Part shown: positions 44,352 through 54,265 of the stretch, one piece after another
Layout of the letters: the number at the start of each line of letters is the position of its first letter
Numbering within the stretch: position 1 is the first letter of the stretch
NCBI GenBank assembly: GCA_903772945.1
Contig: CAICTM010000009.1
Location: 1 to 64,000, forward strand
DNA from: Seminavis robusta
Taxonomy: Eukaryota > Bacillariophyta > Bacillariophyceae > Naviculales > Naviculaceae
Direction: 5' to 3'
Length of the DNA stretch: 64,000 bases
Notes under the pieces: generated by a model
Databases searched by the model: none
Told to the model about the DNA's origin: nothing
The model's input: the letters and a program-made list of their open reading frames with translations, nothing else
Program-made: the position numbers and the translations under genes

Positions 44352-46443
44352 CGAGCAACGCAAAAGTGAGTTCAAACCGGAGCAGAGATCTCCACTTGAC
44401 CGTATCAAATCCGTGCTTGCAAAGGGCAAGCCGTTCTCTCTTCGTTGTGAAGGCTCTCTGGTCGGCATTGTGGTGGATGGAGTACATGGTTTGTTGTCGT
44501 GCTATTTTACGCTTTACTGTACGATAGAAACTTGCTCCGCTTTTGAGTAATGAGTGATGATAGTAGCCATAATATGTGCGAAAGAAGCTGTAGACCCACT
44601 CGCAGAGGCCACGTAGAATGTTCATAGCAACTAGATCTAGATGCCTTCGCGCGTGTGTGGCCGTGGTACGGTATGGATTCGATCGCTACCAAGGTTGTTA
44701 AGGTTGTTGAGATTGCAATCAGCTCATGGCTTCGTGTGTGTGGCTTGGTCTTGGTGAAATGCGACTTGTGAGACACTTGTTGCAACTCTGGGATTGCCGT
44801 GGAGCTTTGAGGTGTTTCCTCTTGTTATCTGTTGATCAGGTACCGCAGCCACTTGTGGGTCTATTCCTGTCTGCTCCAAGCCGTCGTAATGGTCTGCTCG
44901 CGATCTCCAGGAGTCAGAGTCGCGGTGTCGCCGGATTCGATTCGGTGGAACGGTGGTGGGAGCGACGACACCGTTTTGGACCTGAGGATACTTGTCGAAC
45001 TTCTCTTGTAGTCGACTCGACAGTCTTATGCGCTTGCAGATGTCTGTAGTCGTGACATATAGTTATTGGATGAGTTTCATCAGTTAGAACAGGCTTGTCG
45101 TGAAGATTCACTGCTTCGTGTCGATGCTACTACTAGTAGTATAATAGGATTCTTATCTCGGCTTACAAGCACCTGCGACACGATCAAGCGTATCTCAGTC
45201 AAAATGTGTAGTTTAAAGGCCGCCATCGACCACTGCATATGCGTCAATGTGTCCTCATTCCGCTTTGGGATGGTGTCTCTTAGCTATCGCAACTGTGTCG
45301 ATAGTTATCTCGGTTCCCGTCGATGGACCTTCGCTGCTCGTCAATTGAGCGCCTGACGTACTCGATCGATCGTAACTCACTCGTTTTCTGATATTTGAGG
45401 CCAGCATGGAACAGATGCGGCTTGATCTTCTCTCTTCTTGAGATGGTACCGTATGCTTGGATGGGATCGGTCGTTTCGTCGTGTTTTAGATACTCGTAGA
45501 GCCAATTTCGCGCTACCGGTACGGTGAATTTAGGGAGTTTTCAGCAGCGATTGTACGATCGAACGACGCCGCCGCCAAGGCGACAACAAGGACAACAAGA
45601 ACAAGACGAAGAGCGACCGCTAACACTAGCCGTCGCTACTGATACTATGAACAAGAAGAAATCATCGGTCGTCGATACAGTACCGATCGGCAACAGCGAC
45701 GGCACAGATGTTGGGAGAAAAGGTGGCGAAAAGGCAGTGCCAGCGAGCCCGTCATATCTCAGACAACAACGCCACCTGTTCAGCGGACCAAGCAGTCACT
45801 GAACGTCACAAGAAAAGAGCTATCTTTCCTTTGCCATGTCCAGATCCAAAGCTCTCTGTACTGGGGCCACGGAAGATCCAAGCCGGTTACCGGAGAGGCA
45901 GTACAGTCAAGCTATGAAACACAGCAGCCCATCTGGAGTGTGTATTGTACAGCTGATCCACAGCACCTCCTCCCCTCATTGAGTTATAGAAAAAAGTAAA
46001 CCTGAGGCAACAACAGTCTCCAGGCAACAGCATTGCCATTACATGCCCCTTGCCCATATGCCCATTGCCCATGCCCAATGCCAAAGCCATGTACCAGGAT
46101 ATCGCTCAGTCTTGGATGGCAGGATCAGAGGTGCATGCGCAGGAGCAAGAGAAAAAGCAGCAGAATGATGAACTCAATCCAATCCTGCCAAGAATTGGAA
46201 CCAAGAGTGATATGGGGTGTGTGTGCACATAGCAGAGGGGATGCATGCCATAAATCAGCAAGCATGTGTGCACTGTGGGATGAAGAAGAAGAAGTCCACA
46301 ATGCTAACGGGAGAAGGAAAATGGATTGTGGAGACCAAACTTTTCTTGCAGCCATCAGGTCCTCACCAAAACTTGTTAACCTCATTGATGGGAGGTGGGC
46401 CTTTCATTACCCTACGAGTACTTTCTAAAGAAGACAAAAGAGG
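44352..46443. other. Intergenic 2.1 kb
   Basis: Open frames here (for example 45066-45356 and 45524-45802) are short and not protein-like. A few TACTACTAGTAGTA-type short repeats occur. No RNA gene recognised in this part. Confidence 0.4.
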
Positions 46444-46460
46444 GTCCAATCCGAGAATGT
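46444..46460 (-). repeat. Fragment of the tRNA-Pro 3' end
   Basis: GGTCCAATCCGAGAAT repeats the 3' T-stem and acceptor strand of the intact tRNA just to its right (46498-46513). The rest of the tRNA is absent. Confidence 0.7.
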
Positions 46461-46497
46461 CCACTTTATTTTTGTCTCAAAAAAGAAAAAAGTTGTC

Positions 46498-46642
46498 GGT
46501 CCAATCCGAGAATCGAACTCCTACGTTTCGTGATCGGGCTTGCAGTTAGAGACGGATCTCAGTGTCAAGATTGGGGAGACATTCAACACTTACGGGACCT
46601 CATCCACCCTAAAGATGAATCATGCCACTAGACCAATTGGAC
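46498..46642 (-). tRNA. tRNA-Pro(AGG), copy A, with a 73-nt insert in the T-stem
   Basis: On the minus strand the gene starts GTCCAATTGGTCTAGTGGCA (acceptor strand and A box) and has the anticodon arm CATCT-TTAGGGT-GGATG (anticodon AGG). It ends TTCGATTCTCGGATTGGACC. The T-stem is split: CC, then 73 nt (46593-46521) starting GTAAGT and ending GTAG, then GAG. Without the insert the molecule is 72 nt with acceptor GTCCAAT/ATTGGAC, T-stem CCGAG/CTCGG, T-loop TTCGATT and discriminator C. A TTTTTT run just downstream fits a Pol III terminator. The insert has a branch-point-like CTAAC 24 nt from its 3' end. No other tRNA fold is needed. Confidence 0.8.
46521..46593 (-). other. GT-AG insert in tRNA-Pro copy A
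   Basis: 73 nt, 5' GTAAGTGTTG, 3' GAAACGTAG, inserted between T-stem nucleotides 50 and 51. It has U2-type splice signals rather than an anticodon-loop tRNA intron. Confidence 0.75.
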
Positions 46643-47705
46643 TCCTGCTGGTGCACCAAACATTTAGTTACTTGTAGTCTGATGTTATGATTTGCCACCG
46701 GAGGTGCGATTTTCCCCCACGCGGAAAAGAGGTGGAGAAGTTTTGCCGCCGAAGGCCATACTGGTAGAGGGGCGGATATCTTTCGGTGGCTTGTACCGGT
46801 AGTAGCACAGCCTCCAGCCGGAGCACTTGGTGTAGTATCAGCAACCCAACCAGCAGCATCAACGCTTTCCGCTGGGCACAAGAAAAACTCCCACCCTGCA
46901 CAATACCCGTAGAAAGGTGCAATAGAAAGGGCATACAAGGGTTGCCTGTTGTCACCTCTTGCTATGAGATCAAGGAGCGATATCAATGCTGCCAACAAAT
47001 CCAGGACCATGATCAAAACCGCACTGGGTGTATGAATCAGTCTTTGCCACTACTTTAGTTGACGTGGGCTTTGCTTGTGGGGAGATATAACTTTGTACTC
47101 AACTCTGGGTATCGTACGTAAAGCGGGAGCCAGCGTACAGACTAAAACGAGCCGATACGAAACTGACCTACAGAGGTAGGATTCGTTTCGTTTCGTTGTA
47201 GTGTACGTTTACGTTGCTTGGCAATAGTAGTACCATCCTTCGAAGATACTGTTGCTTGGCTGGTTCCACCCTCCTCGCTCCTCTCGTTTGTTCACGACGA
47301 CAAACAACCCCAATCGAGTGGCCGATTCCAAGACGGTATGGATTAGCACTTGGACATGCTGTAAACTCTCAGCATTTGGTTGCGCTTTAGTCCCTTGATG
47401 ACTGAACTTTCTGATTGTTCAAATCCAACAGGTACGGTACATGTTCAGCACAAGAATTCGCCGGCGATGAGGATGATACGGTCGCGTCCATTCCTCGCAA
47501 CAACAATCGCCGCAACCGCAACCGCCCTCGCCCTCGCCGTGGAGTGAAACGTCGTGATGCGAAGCCTGATGCTGTACCGGTACCGGTAACACCACGTCAT
47601 TGCTGGGAGCCTGGGTGCTTTCTACCTCTAGCTAGTACATGTAGCTACTAGTAGGGACGTTGACCAAAAGATGCTTCCTTCTAATTATAGTCCAACAAAA
47701 GTTGC
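46643..47705. other. Intergenic between the two tRNA genes
   Basis: No gene supported. A stretch near 46840-46990 faintly resembles the end of a kringle exon on the minus strand (see rejected). A GGTACCGGTACC run lies near 47577. Confidence 0.4.
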
Positions 47706-47891
47706 GGTCCAATCCGAGAATCAGACTCCTGTTTCCAAGAAGGACAGCTGATGATAATGAGTTCAAACAAGCACTCCGAAGCGCGAAAGTTTACGATACT
47801 GGTCGCATTGCGGATGGATTGCTTCTCTTGAAGGAAACTTACGGGACCGCATCCACCCTAAAGATGAATCATGCCACTAGACCAATTGGAC
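47706..47891 (-). tRNA. tRNA-Pro(AGG), copy B, with a 114-nt insert in the T-stem
   Basis: The first 49 nt equal copy A except one base in the anticodon-stem/variable junction (GGATGCGG). The last 23 nt equal copy A except the T-loop, TCTGATT instead of TTCGATT. The insert, 47842-47729, lies at the identical position, starts GTAAGTTTCC and ends GGAAACAG. Otherwise it is unrelated in sequence to copy A. Removal gives 72 nt with the same stems. The changed T-loop weakens the Pol III B box and the tertiary contacts, so this copy may be decaying. Downstream there is only a TTTT run. Confidence 0.7.
47729..47842 (-). other. GT-AG insert in tRNA-Pro copy B
   Basis: 114 nt with complementary ends (GTTTCC near the 5' end, GGAAAC near the 3' end) and GTAAGT/CAG splice-like borders, at the same T-stem site as in copy A. 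Confidence 0.7.
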
Positions 47892-48591
47892 GCTGAGGCG
47901 CAGCTTCAGAGAGCAGCATATCCAATTCAGTGCTCCCATCTCAATGATTTCTTGTGTTGGATGGGCGAGGGGGGCCTTGGCCAGTCGGAGGCTTGACGCT
48001 TCTGCTAGCTGGCCCTACGAGTGAGTCGTCACAATCCTTTCTCATATGAAATGTTGGCTTTGGAAATGGCACCGTAAATCCTTGCTTTCAAGTCTATCAT
48101 TGCGAGCCAGGCAACTCCAGGAGTCACCAATATAGTCGGGTTTACTCACAGCGAGACTTACGATTGCCTCGACACGCATAATATATATTGCTTTGCCATT
48201 TGGCACTTCTGTTCCAAAGATAGACGCCCACCATGCGAGATTGTGGTATGATCAGGAAAGATAGTTTGTTGTTGTATCAATTGTCTGCCAAAGAAATCAA
48301 GGAAGTGCAGTCTTCCGATTGTGAAATGAACTGCGGTGGTGCCAGTTGATGGAATCATTCTCTAGTCAGCTACGATGCACTCGTTCCTTCCGGAAGAGAG
48401 TGACAGACAACTTAGACTTGTCCTCCATGCTATGGTATCAGTTCACCTTCGGATGTCCTGTCTGATACAAATAAATAACTGTAGGGGTAATACCAGCCAA
48501 TGAGAGTGTTGATTGAATGCGGATGTGCGATGGAATGTATGAAGCTGGCTGAAGCTGGCTCGACTCTTCTACTAATACATGTAGATGGCGA
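47892..48591. other. Intergenic
   Basis: 3' region of the LITAF-like gene and upstream DNA of the tRNA copy B. No gene or repeat of note. Confidence 0.45.
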
Positions 48592-49237
48592 CTAGGTTGT
48601 GAATGGTCCCACTGCAGCAACTTTGCTGTGACAGTTTGAGCAATAGTGTTCCGTCTCCAAGCAAGCTTGACAACAGAAAGGAGCACAACAAAGGCAGAGA
48701 GGCCAGCAAAAGAATCCTAGAAGGACCACAAACATCCATGTGATGATGTTGGCATGGTGCCTGGTCCTGGTTCTCATCTGTACCTGACAAAAGGGGCAGA
48801 TGACTTCAGCGCGATGTCTTCCAAGGTACCGGTACCGGTATGGTGGTAGCGGTTGGGTAGGCTGTGGCGGCGTCGCTGATGTTGGTGTCGGTGTCACAGG
48901 TGCTTGTGGCGGCTGTGGAATGGCCGTGGCTGTGATAGTAGGAACATCATCGTCATCATCATCCATTGCATGATAGTTGGGACTCACGGAAGGAGGTCGC
49001 ACGCTATCCAACACATTCTCCACGACATTGATCGGAACTGCTTCCGCCATTGGGTAATCGTCCACAGGGCGGGGATTCTCGGCATCTTTGTTTTATGAAA
49101 AAGCCAAACGAAACATAGAAACAATCATTAGCAAGCAATCGTGTCAACGCACTCCGTCGGCCATGGTCTCCCTAATCAGGAAAACCTCGTTCAATTCAGC
49201 TTGGATCCAACTCACCGTATCGGTTCATGCGGCTCAT
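48592..49237 (-). CDS. LITAF-domain membrane protein
   Basis: A tiny first exon 49237-49216 (MSRMNRY plus one base) and exon 2, 49085-48592, are joined GTGAGT...AAAG to read RYDAENPRPVDDYPMAE; 171 residues. The N-terminal half is Pro/Thr-rich with a five-Asp tract. The C-terminal 70 residues are a LITAF domain: ICPFCQVQMRTRTRH with the first CxxC, a hydrophobic membrane-dipping helix (TWMFVVLLGFFCWPLCLCC), then HYCSNCHSK with the second CxxC. LITAF proteins sit on the cytoplasmic face of endosomes and lysosomes, where they bind zinc and phosphatidylethanolamine. The N-terminal Pro-rich part may recruit trafficking partners. Confidence 0.85.
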
Positions 49238-49902
49238 CTTCGTGCAATGTCGTTATACAATTAGCTAGCTATCTACTACTAGTAGAGCATGCGAGGGATC
49301 AAAGGTTGGGCGAAGAAGAAACAAACAAATGAAACATCCACGAAAAGCTGTGGGCTTGTTTCGTGCCGGCAAAGGAGAAAACATATTATCGTTGAGTACC
49401 GTTTGATCTAACAAAAAGAATTATAATAATTGTGCAACGAGAGCCTTCGCAAGCAAGAAGTGGTTGGGAAGGGCAACCTCGAAAGGTTTTAGTTTGGCCC
49501 AACTTGGATCTGGCTACCTGGTACCGTGACTTTTGCTGCTGGTGAATGATGTAGCTGCCATGCTGTCATTGGGGGTACCGGTATGCAAAATCAAAAGGTT
49601 GGAATCAGACGAGGAACATCCTCGTTTGCCTTTTTCGAGGTGCCACTGAAGACTCAACAATGACCGTAGGACCTTGACGCCCAGCAAAGGGAGGAAGACT
49701 CACATGCTAGCGATCATCGACCTGACTGGCCTACTGTTTGCGTCAAATTCTATACACTTTTTTGATGATATTAAACAAAGCTAGTACCGTACCGGTACGG
49801 TACTGACCTGGCAGAAAGCAAAGCATGATGGTCCTGGGTGAAACTCTTTGAGCAAAAGACACAACTAACTATCGCACTCCAATTCCACAACGAACGAAAT
49901 GA
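49238..49902. other. Intergenic
   Basis: Holds the LITAF-like promoter and the 3' end of the ARM protein, with a TACCGTACCGGTACGGTACT palindrome near 49785. No gene seen. Confidence 0.45.
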
Positions 49903-50724
49903 TTACACTTGTTTCTTGTTGGTGGCAAAGATCTTTTCCAAACAAACAGTGGCAGCTTCCTTGACACCGTCATCGTGTGCATGGTTTTGAAGAGCCGTCT
50001 GAACGGCCTCCGCGACGCCTTGTTGCACAAACCCTTGGCAATACATGTAGTACTCATCATGCGCATCATACAAGTTATGAAACAGCCAAGAGCTGCAACC
50101 CAGGATAAATGCATTCGCGGGGAATTCCTCCATGGCCTTCACCACAAGCGCCAATCCATCCACCTCGACCACAAATCGTTTCGTAGCCTCGTCAATAGCA
50201 TGATGATGTGGCTGAGTAGTAGCATTGCCGCCACAAAGCAAGTTCTGCATGGCCCAAATGCCAGCCGCTTGAACATTTTCGGACTCTGGGAATCTTTCAA
50301 GAGCAGCGCAAATGGACTCCATCCCTCCCGAGAGTGCCAGATCAGTCATGGCGACTTCATTCTCGACGAGCAGTACGGCCAGGCATCGACAAGCAAAGTG
50401 CTGAATGTTGGCATCATGTTTCCACTTGCTCATGACAGCCAACAAGGTCCTATGAACTCCTAGAAGAGTCAGTGAATCCTTCGCTTCCGTCTCGTCCATG
50501 ACTGTTTCCTGCAACAAGATATCCCAAAGGCGCTTGAGCGAGTCGACTACCTTATTGGCATCATCCTTGAGGACTTGTTCGACCCATAGCCCAAACATTG
50601 TCTCTATCTCAGAAGGATCATTATTTTGAGTCTCCATATTGTTGGTGGTACTATATGTAGTATCAGCGGGGGTAGACATGGTCAATGGTTGATAATGGGA
50701 AGAACGATAATGAACCATGCGCAA
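49903..50724 (-). CDS. Armadillo-type helical repeat protein
   Basis: Up to 273 residues; likely starts are M1 (50724) or the M of MSTPADTT (50679). The body is all helical, with ARM/HEAT-like repeats: GVHRTLLAVMSKW...NIQHFACRCLAVLLVEN, GGMESICAALERFPESENVQAAGIWAMQNLLCGG, and GLALVVKAMEEFPANAFILGCSSWLFHNLYD. Diatom genomes carry many such short ARM proteins, used as protein-binding scaffolds. No targeting sequence or enzyme motif is visible. Intronless. Confidence 0.75.
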   Translation of the reverse strand: MRMVHYRSSHYQPLTMSTPADTTYSTTNNMETQNNDPSEIETMFGLWVEQVLKDDANKVVDSLKRLWDILLQETVMDETEAKDSLTLLGVHRTLLAVMSKWKHDANIQHFACRCLAVLLVENEVAMTDLALSGGMESICAALERFPESENVQAAGIWAMQNLLCGGNATTQPHHHAIDEATKRFVVEVDGLALVVKAMEEFPANAFILGCSSWLFHNLYDAHDEYYMYCQGFVQQGVAEAVQTALQNHAHDDGVKEAATVCLEKIFATNKKQV

Positions 50725-51198
50725 TGGAAAGGCATTGAGAAAACAGAGAGCATTTTGACCTTTGAGCCCCTATCCTAGCTAGCTCGGCTTGCTCTGTAAA
50801 TGAAGAAGAGCCTTCTCATGATCCCCTGATATTAAGTAAATTAGGGATCCTCTAATCAAGTGAGGCTAAAAGAAGAGCCTGTATCTGAAGGTACTTCTGG
50901 TACTCTGGTACCCTTTTAAAATTAATAGTATTAATAGTACTATTTTAAATAGTATTAATAGCACATTTGCCCAAGTTTTGGTTAACGCTTTACATGATTA
51001 AATGTTAAATCTATTTTGATAAAGCATTAACATGTACGTTTCAAGCCTTAACCCTACGCTTGGAACAATCTTGCAAGCTTGACGTCACTGACGGAATGGT
51101 TGTTGATGGCTCTTTGATGGCCACCCTTTTTCAAAAGATGATCTGTATCTTCTTTCTCGGTCAACCATTATTTTCTATTGTTTCATAGCAAGAGCAAG
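50725..51198. other. Divergent promoter interval, AT-rich core
   Basis: Between the ARM protein (-) and Der (+). It contains AATAGTATTAATAGTAC-type AT-rich imperfect repeats near 50930-50965. Nothing else seen. Confidence 0.45.
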
Positions 51199-53500
51199 AT
51201 GACAAAGATGAACCTGGTAACTGTCGTTTCAGCGGCAGCCGCCCTGTTGGCACTGTCCTCATTTTCTGTAGAAGCCTTTCTCCCCGGCTCCATTGAATGG
51301 CGTTCCCATACAGCTACCGCCAGTAGGAGAGTGTCGTTGGCCCGTTTTGTTCTGGCAGATCCTCCCTCATCGACGACCACGACAACATCAAGCCAAAAGG
51401 AAGAAGGAGGTCTGCCGCCCATTCGCCGACTCCGCCGAGACAAGAAGGAACCGTTGATTGCCATTGTGGGTCGTCCAAATGTCGGTAAAAGTGCTCTTGT
51501 CAATCGAATTGCTGGAACTCAATCGGGTGGAGCCATTGTGGCCGATGAAAGTGGAATCACCAGAGATCGAACTTACCGACAGGCAGAGTTCCTAGGAGAG
51601 GTAGGTCGTGTCATCATTTACTTTACTTACACCAGTTGGTTGTACAACAAATTCCATCGTGGAGCTGATCTGTCATATATTTTTATTTCTCTATTTTTAT
51701 TGTTTTGTGTAGAAATTCCAAGTGTGCGACACGGGTGGTTTGGTGTTTGACGACGACGAAGGGACTATTTTCGCCAAGGAAATCCGAGAGCAAGCCATGC
51801 TGGCCATTGACGAAGCTGCGGCGGTTCTGTTTGTCGTGGATGGACAGAAAGGACTCACCGCCATGGACTCTGCCATTGCCGAGTTCTTGAGAAAGGAAGT
51901 CTCCAATCACATTCCCGTACTCGTCGCCGTCAACAAATGCGAGAGCGAACGTACAGGCGCCGTGGCAGCCGCGGAATTTTGGGAGTTTGGACTGGGGGAA
52001 CCAGTAGCCGTATCGGCATTGCACGGGTCCGGGACAGCCGAGTTGCTCGAAAACATGTTTGCCAAAATTGACACACAAAAATCTGCCATTCAAGGATTTG
52101 GAACTAAAGTCAAAAATCTAAAAGCGGCCAAACAAGCCATGAATTCCAAAGTGCCGCTGCCAGGTGAAGATGAGGAGGATTTTAGACTCCGAAAAAAATA
52201 TGGTCTTGGTGATCTGGCTGTCAAAGTGGAGGAAGATTATGATGCTGCGCTGGCGGCATTCGACAACGAACAAAGACCAGAGGAAATCAACATTGCAATC
52301 ATTGGAAGGCCCAACGTGGTAAGTCAACCAACCATCCATCCATCCATGACTTTCCCAGCGTCACTAAATTATATTCATATCTCTTTCCTATTTATCTTGT
52401 TGTTCACAACACAGGGCAAATCTTCCTTTCTGAATGCGGTATTTGGAGGTATGAGAGCTATTGTCTCGGATATAGCTGGAACCACACGCGATTCCATTGA
52501 TGCCGTCATGGAGAGACCGCCTCCTCCTGGAAGTGACGAACAATCCACCATTTATAGATTCGTTGACACTGCGGGAATCAGGAGAAAGGGAAAAGTACAC
52601 TTTGGACCTGAATTCTTCATGGTCAATAGGGCTCTTCGGGCCATTCGCAGAGCTGACATTGGTAAGTTTCGCTTACTTGCAAGTTACAAGAACAGCGACG
52701 GCACAAAAATATTTTTCTTTCGTGTATGGAAGTAGAAATGCTGGTCAACTTGACTCACTCCAACGTCTTTTTCTCCCTCACCAACGTTGCTCAGTTCTGC
52801 TCATGCTGGATGCCACGGCAGGTGTGACAGAACAAGATCGAGTATTGGCGCAAAGGGTCGCCGATGATGGACGCGCGTGTTTGATTGTATGCAATAAATG
52901 GGATGCGGTTGTAGATAAGGACTCGACAACATACGACAAATCCGTCAAGTACATGCGGGAGGAACTCCCGCAAATCAGGTGGGCTCCCATCATCTTTGTT
53001 TCGGCAGCCACTGGACAACGTGTTGGAAAGATATATGGAGAAATTGATGAAGCCATCCAGGCACACAGGAAACGAGTATCAACATCCATTCTCAATGAAG
53101 TGCTTCGTGATGCTGTCCTCTGGCAGGTAAGCTAGCTTTGTAGAAGACGCCGAAGGAATGAATCGAATCTACCACTAAAATCTTACCACCGCTTGATTTC
53201 TTGCAGCCACCTCCTGCTCGCCGAAATGGCGCCCAGGCCAAGATATATTACTGCAATCAAGTCAGCGTCCGGCCCCCCACCATTGTCGTCTTCTGCAACG
53301 ACCCAAAGTTGGTCAACGACAACTATCGACGATACCTCGACAGAAAGTTTAGAGAAAATCTAGATGGATTTGAAGCCACTCCTATCCGTTGGATATTCCG
53401 AGGGCGACGTGCTCGAGATGTCATGAGAAGTCGAAACATGAATGGAGCACCCGGGGACGGTGGCACTGGAACTAGCTTTCCTTACCCTCATGCAGAATAA
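51199..53500 (+). CDS. der: Plastid Der/EngA double-GTPase
   Basis: Five exons, 51199-51600, 51713-52318, 52415-52661, 52795-53126 and 53207-53500, give 626 residues. A signal peptide ends VEA|FLP (plastid presequence). Two tandem G domains follow: [14 protein letters not shown] with switch [15 protein letters not shown] and NKCE; and [14 protein letters not shown] with [18 protein letters not shown] and NKWD. The second P-loop is split by an intron. A KH-like C-terminal domain ([21 protein letters not shown]) ends the protein. Der is the conserved bacterial GTPase needed for large ribosomal subunit assembly, here presumably of the plastid ribosome. Confidence 0.93.
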
Positions 53501-54265
53501 GTTTATAGCAGCAGCTTCGTCATTCCTAATAAACGAGCTTTTAGTGGTGGCCGACATGTTACTTGCCCAGACAATTGAGTTTTGAATGTGCTGTTGTTCT
53601 AGCCAGCTACGGTAGATCACGCACACGTACAAGGTCATCTTCCTCCTTACACAAAGTCAGCAAACAACGGCAGAACATTTGATGCCGGTATCACTCCCAA
53701 CAAGCACGTTGGATCTTGCATTTTGACAGTGCCCGCTTGAATGATTCAATCCATCAGTATTTATTGAACCACGCGGGTCCCTGGCTTGTTGCTTGTTGTG
53801 AGATTTCTTGGATGTTTAGAGCGAGCTACTTGACGCTCCTGTTTGAAATGACTCTTAGTACGAATTCCGCAACGCCATCCAGGATCCATTCTTACAACTG
53901 CCCGCAGCCAATCTGTTTGCTGAAGTTGTCATCCAGCAATGGTGCCATACCCAACTACCCAACACCACATCCTCATTCAATGTGGTCCGCTTTGTGGTTG
54001 GTTTCGGTCTTCGGTCTCAGCTTCACACACGTTTCAATATCCACGGCCCACGGTGTGGATCCTCAGTCTTGCTTTCATGCTTACGTTGTTGAAGGTGCTT
54101 GCTTGAGGTGAACAAACGAACTTCGAAGAGGGGGGATGTGTTGTACAAGATGGCTACCATGTTCATTTCTTGTAGGGGTAGTAGTATCCTGTTGGAGGAA
54201 TCGATTGGGCTGCTTGCTCGGTGTTGTGGCCTGCAAAAGACACCCCTTTAGACTTCTATCGGATC
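53501..54265. other. Intergenic or 5' region of the large TPR gene
   Basis: A frame at 53716-54111 is not protein-like. An upstream exon of the TPR gene ending near 54239 (TGCAAAAG) cannot be excluded. No other feature. Confidence 0.4.

Noticed and set aside
45524-45802. 92-codon plus-strand frame
   Set aside because: Low-complexity, with no start context or neighbour to support it.
46840-46995. Possible decayed kringle exon on the minus strand (AAGAG|GTGA..., GGTGGGAGTTTTTCTTGTGCCC resembles the WEFC splice region)
   Set aside because: Only about 25 bases resemble the real kringle gene and no Cys pattern follows, so chance is likely.
46498-47891. tRNA-derived SINEs instead of tRNA genes
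   Set aside because: Both copies have complete acceptor, anticodon and T stems after removal of the insert, end exactly at the mature 3' end, and have no 3' tail or target duplication.
53716-54111. 131-codon frame upstream of the TPR gene
   Set aside because: Composition is unlike the gene, and no phase-compatible junction to it was found with confidence.
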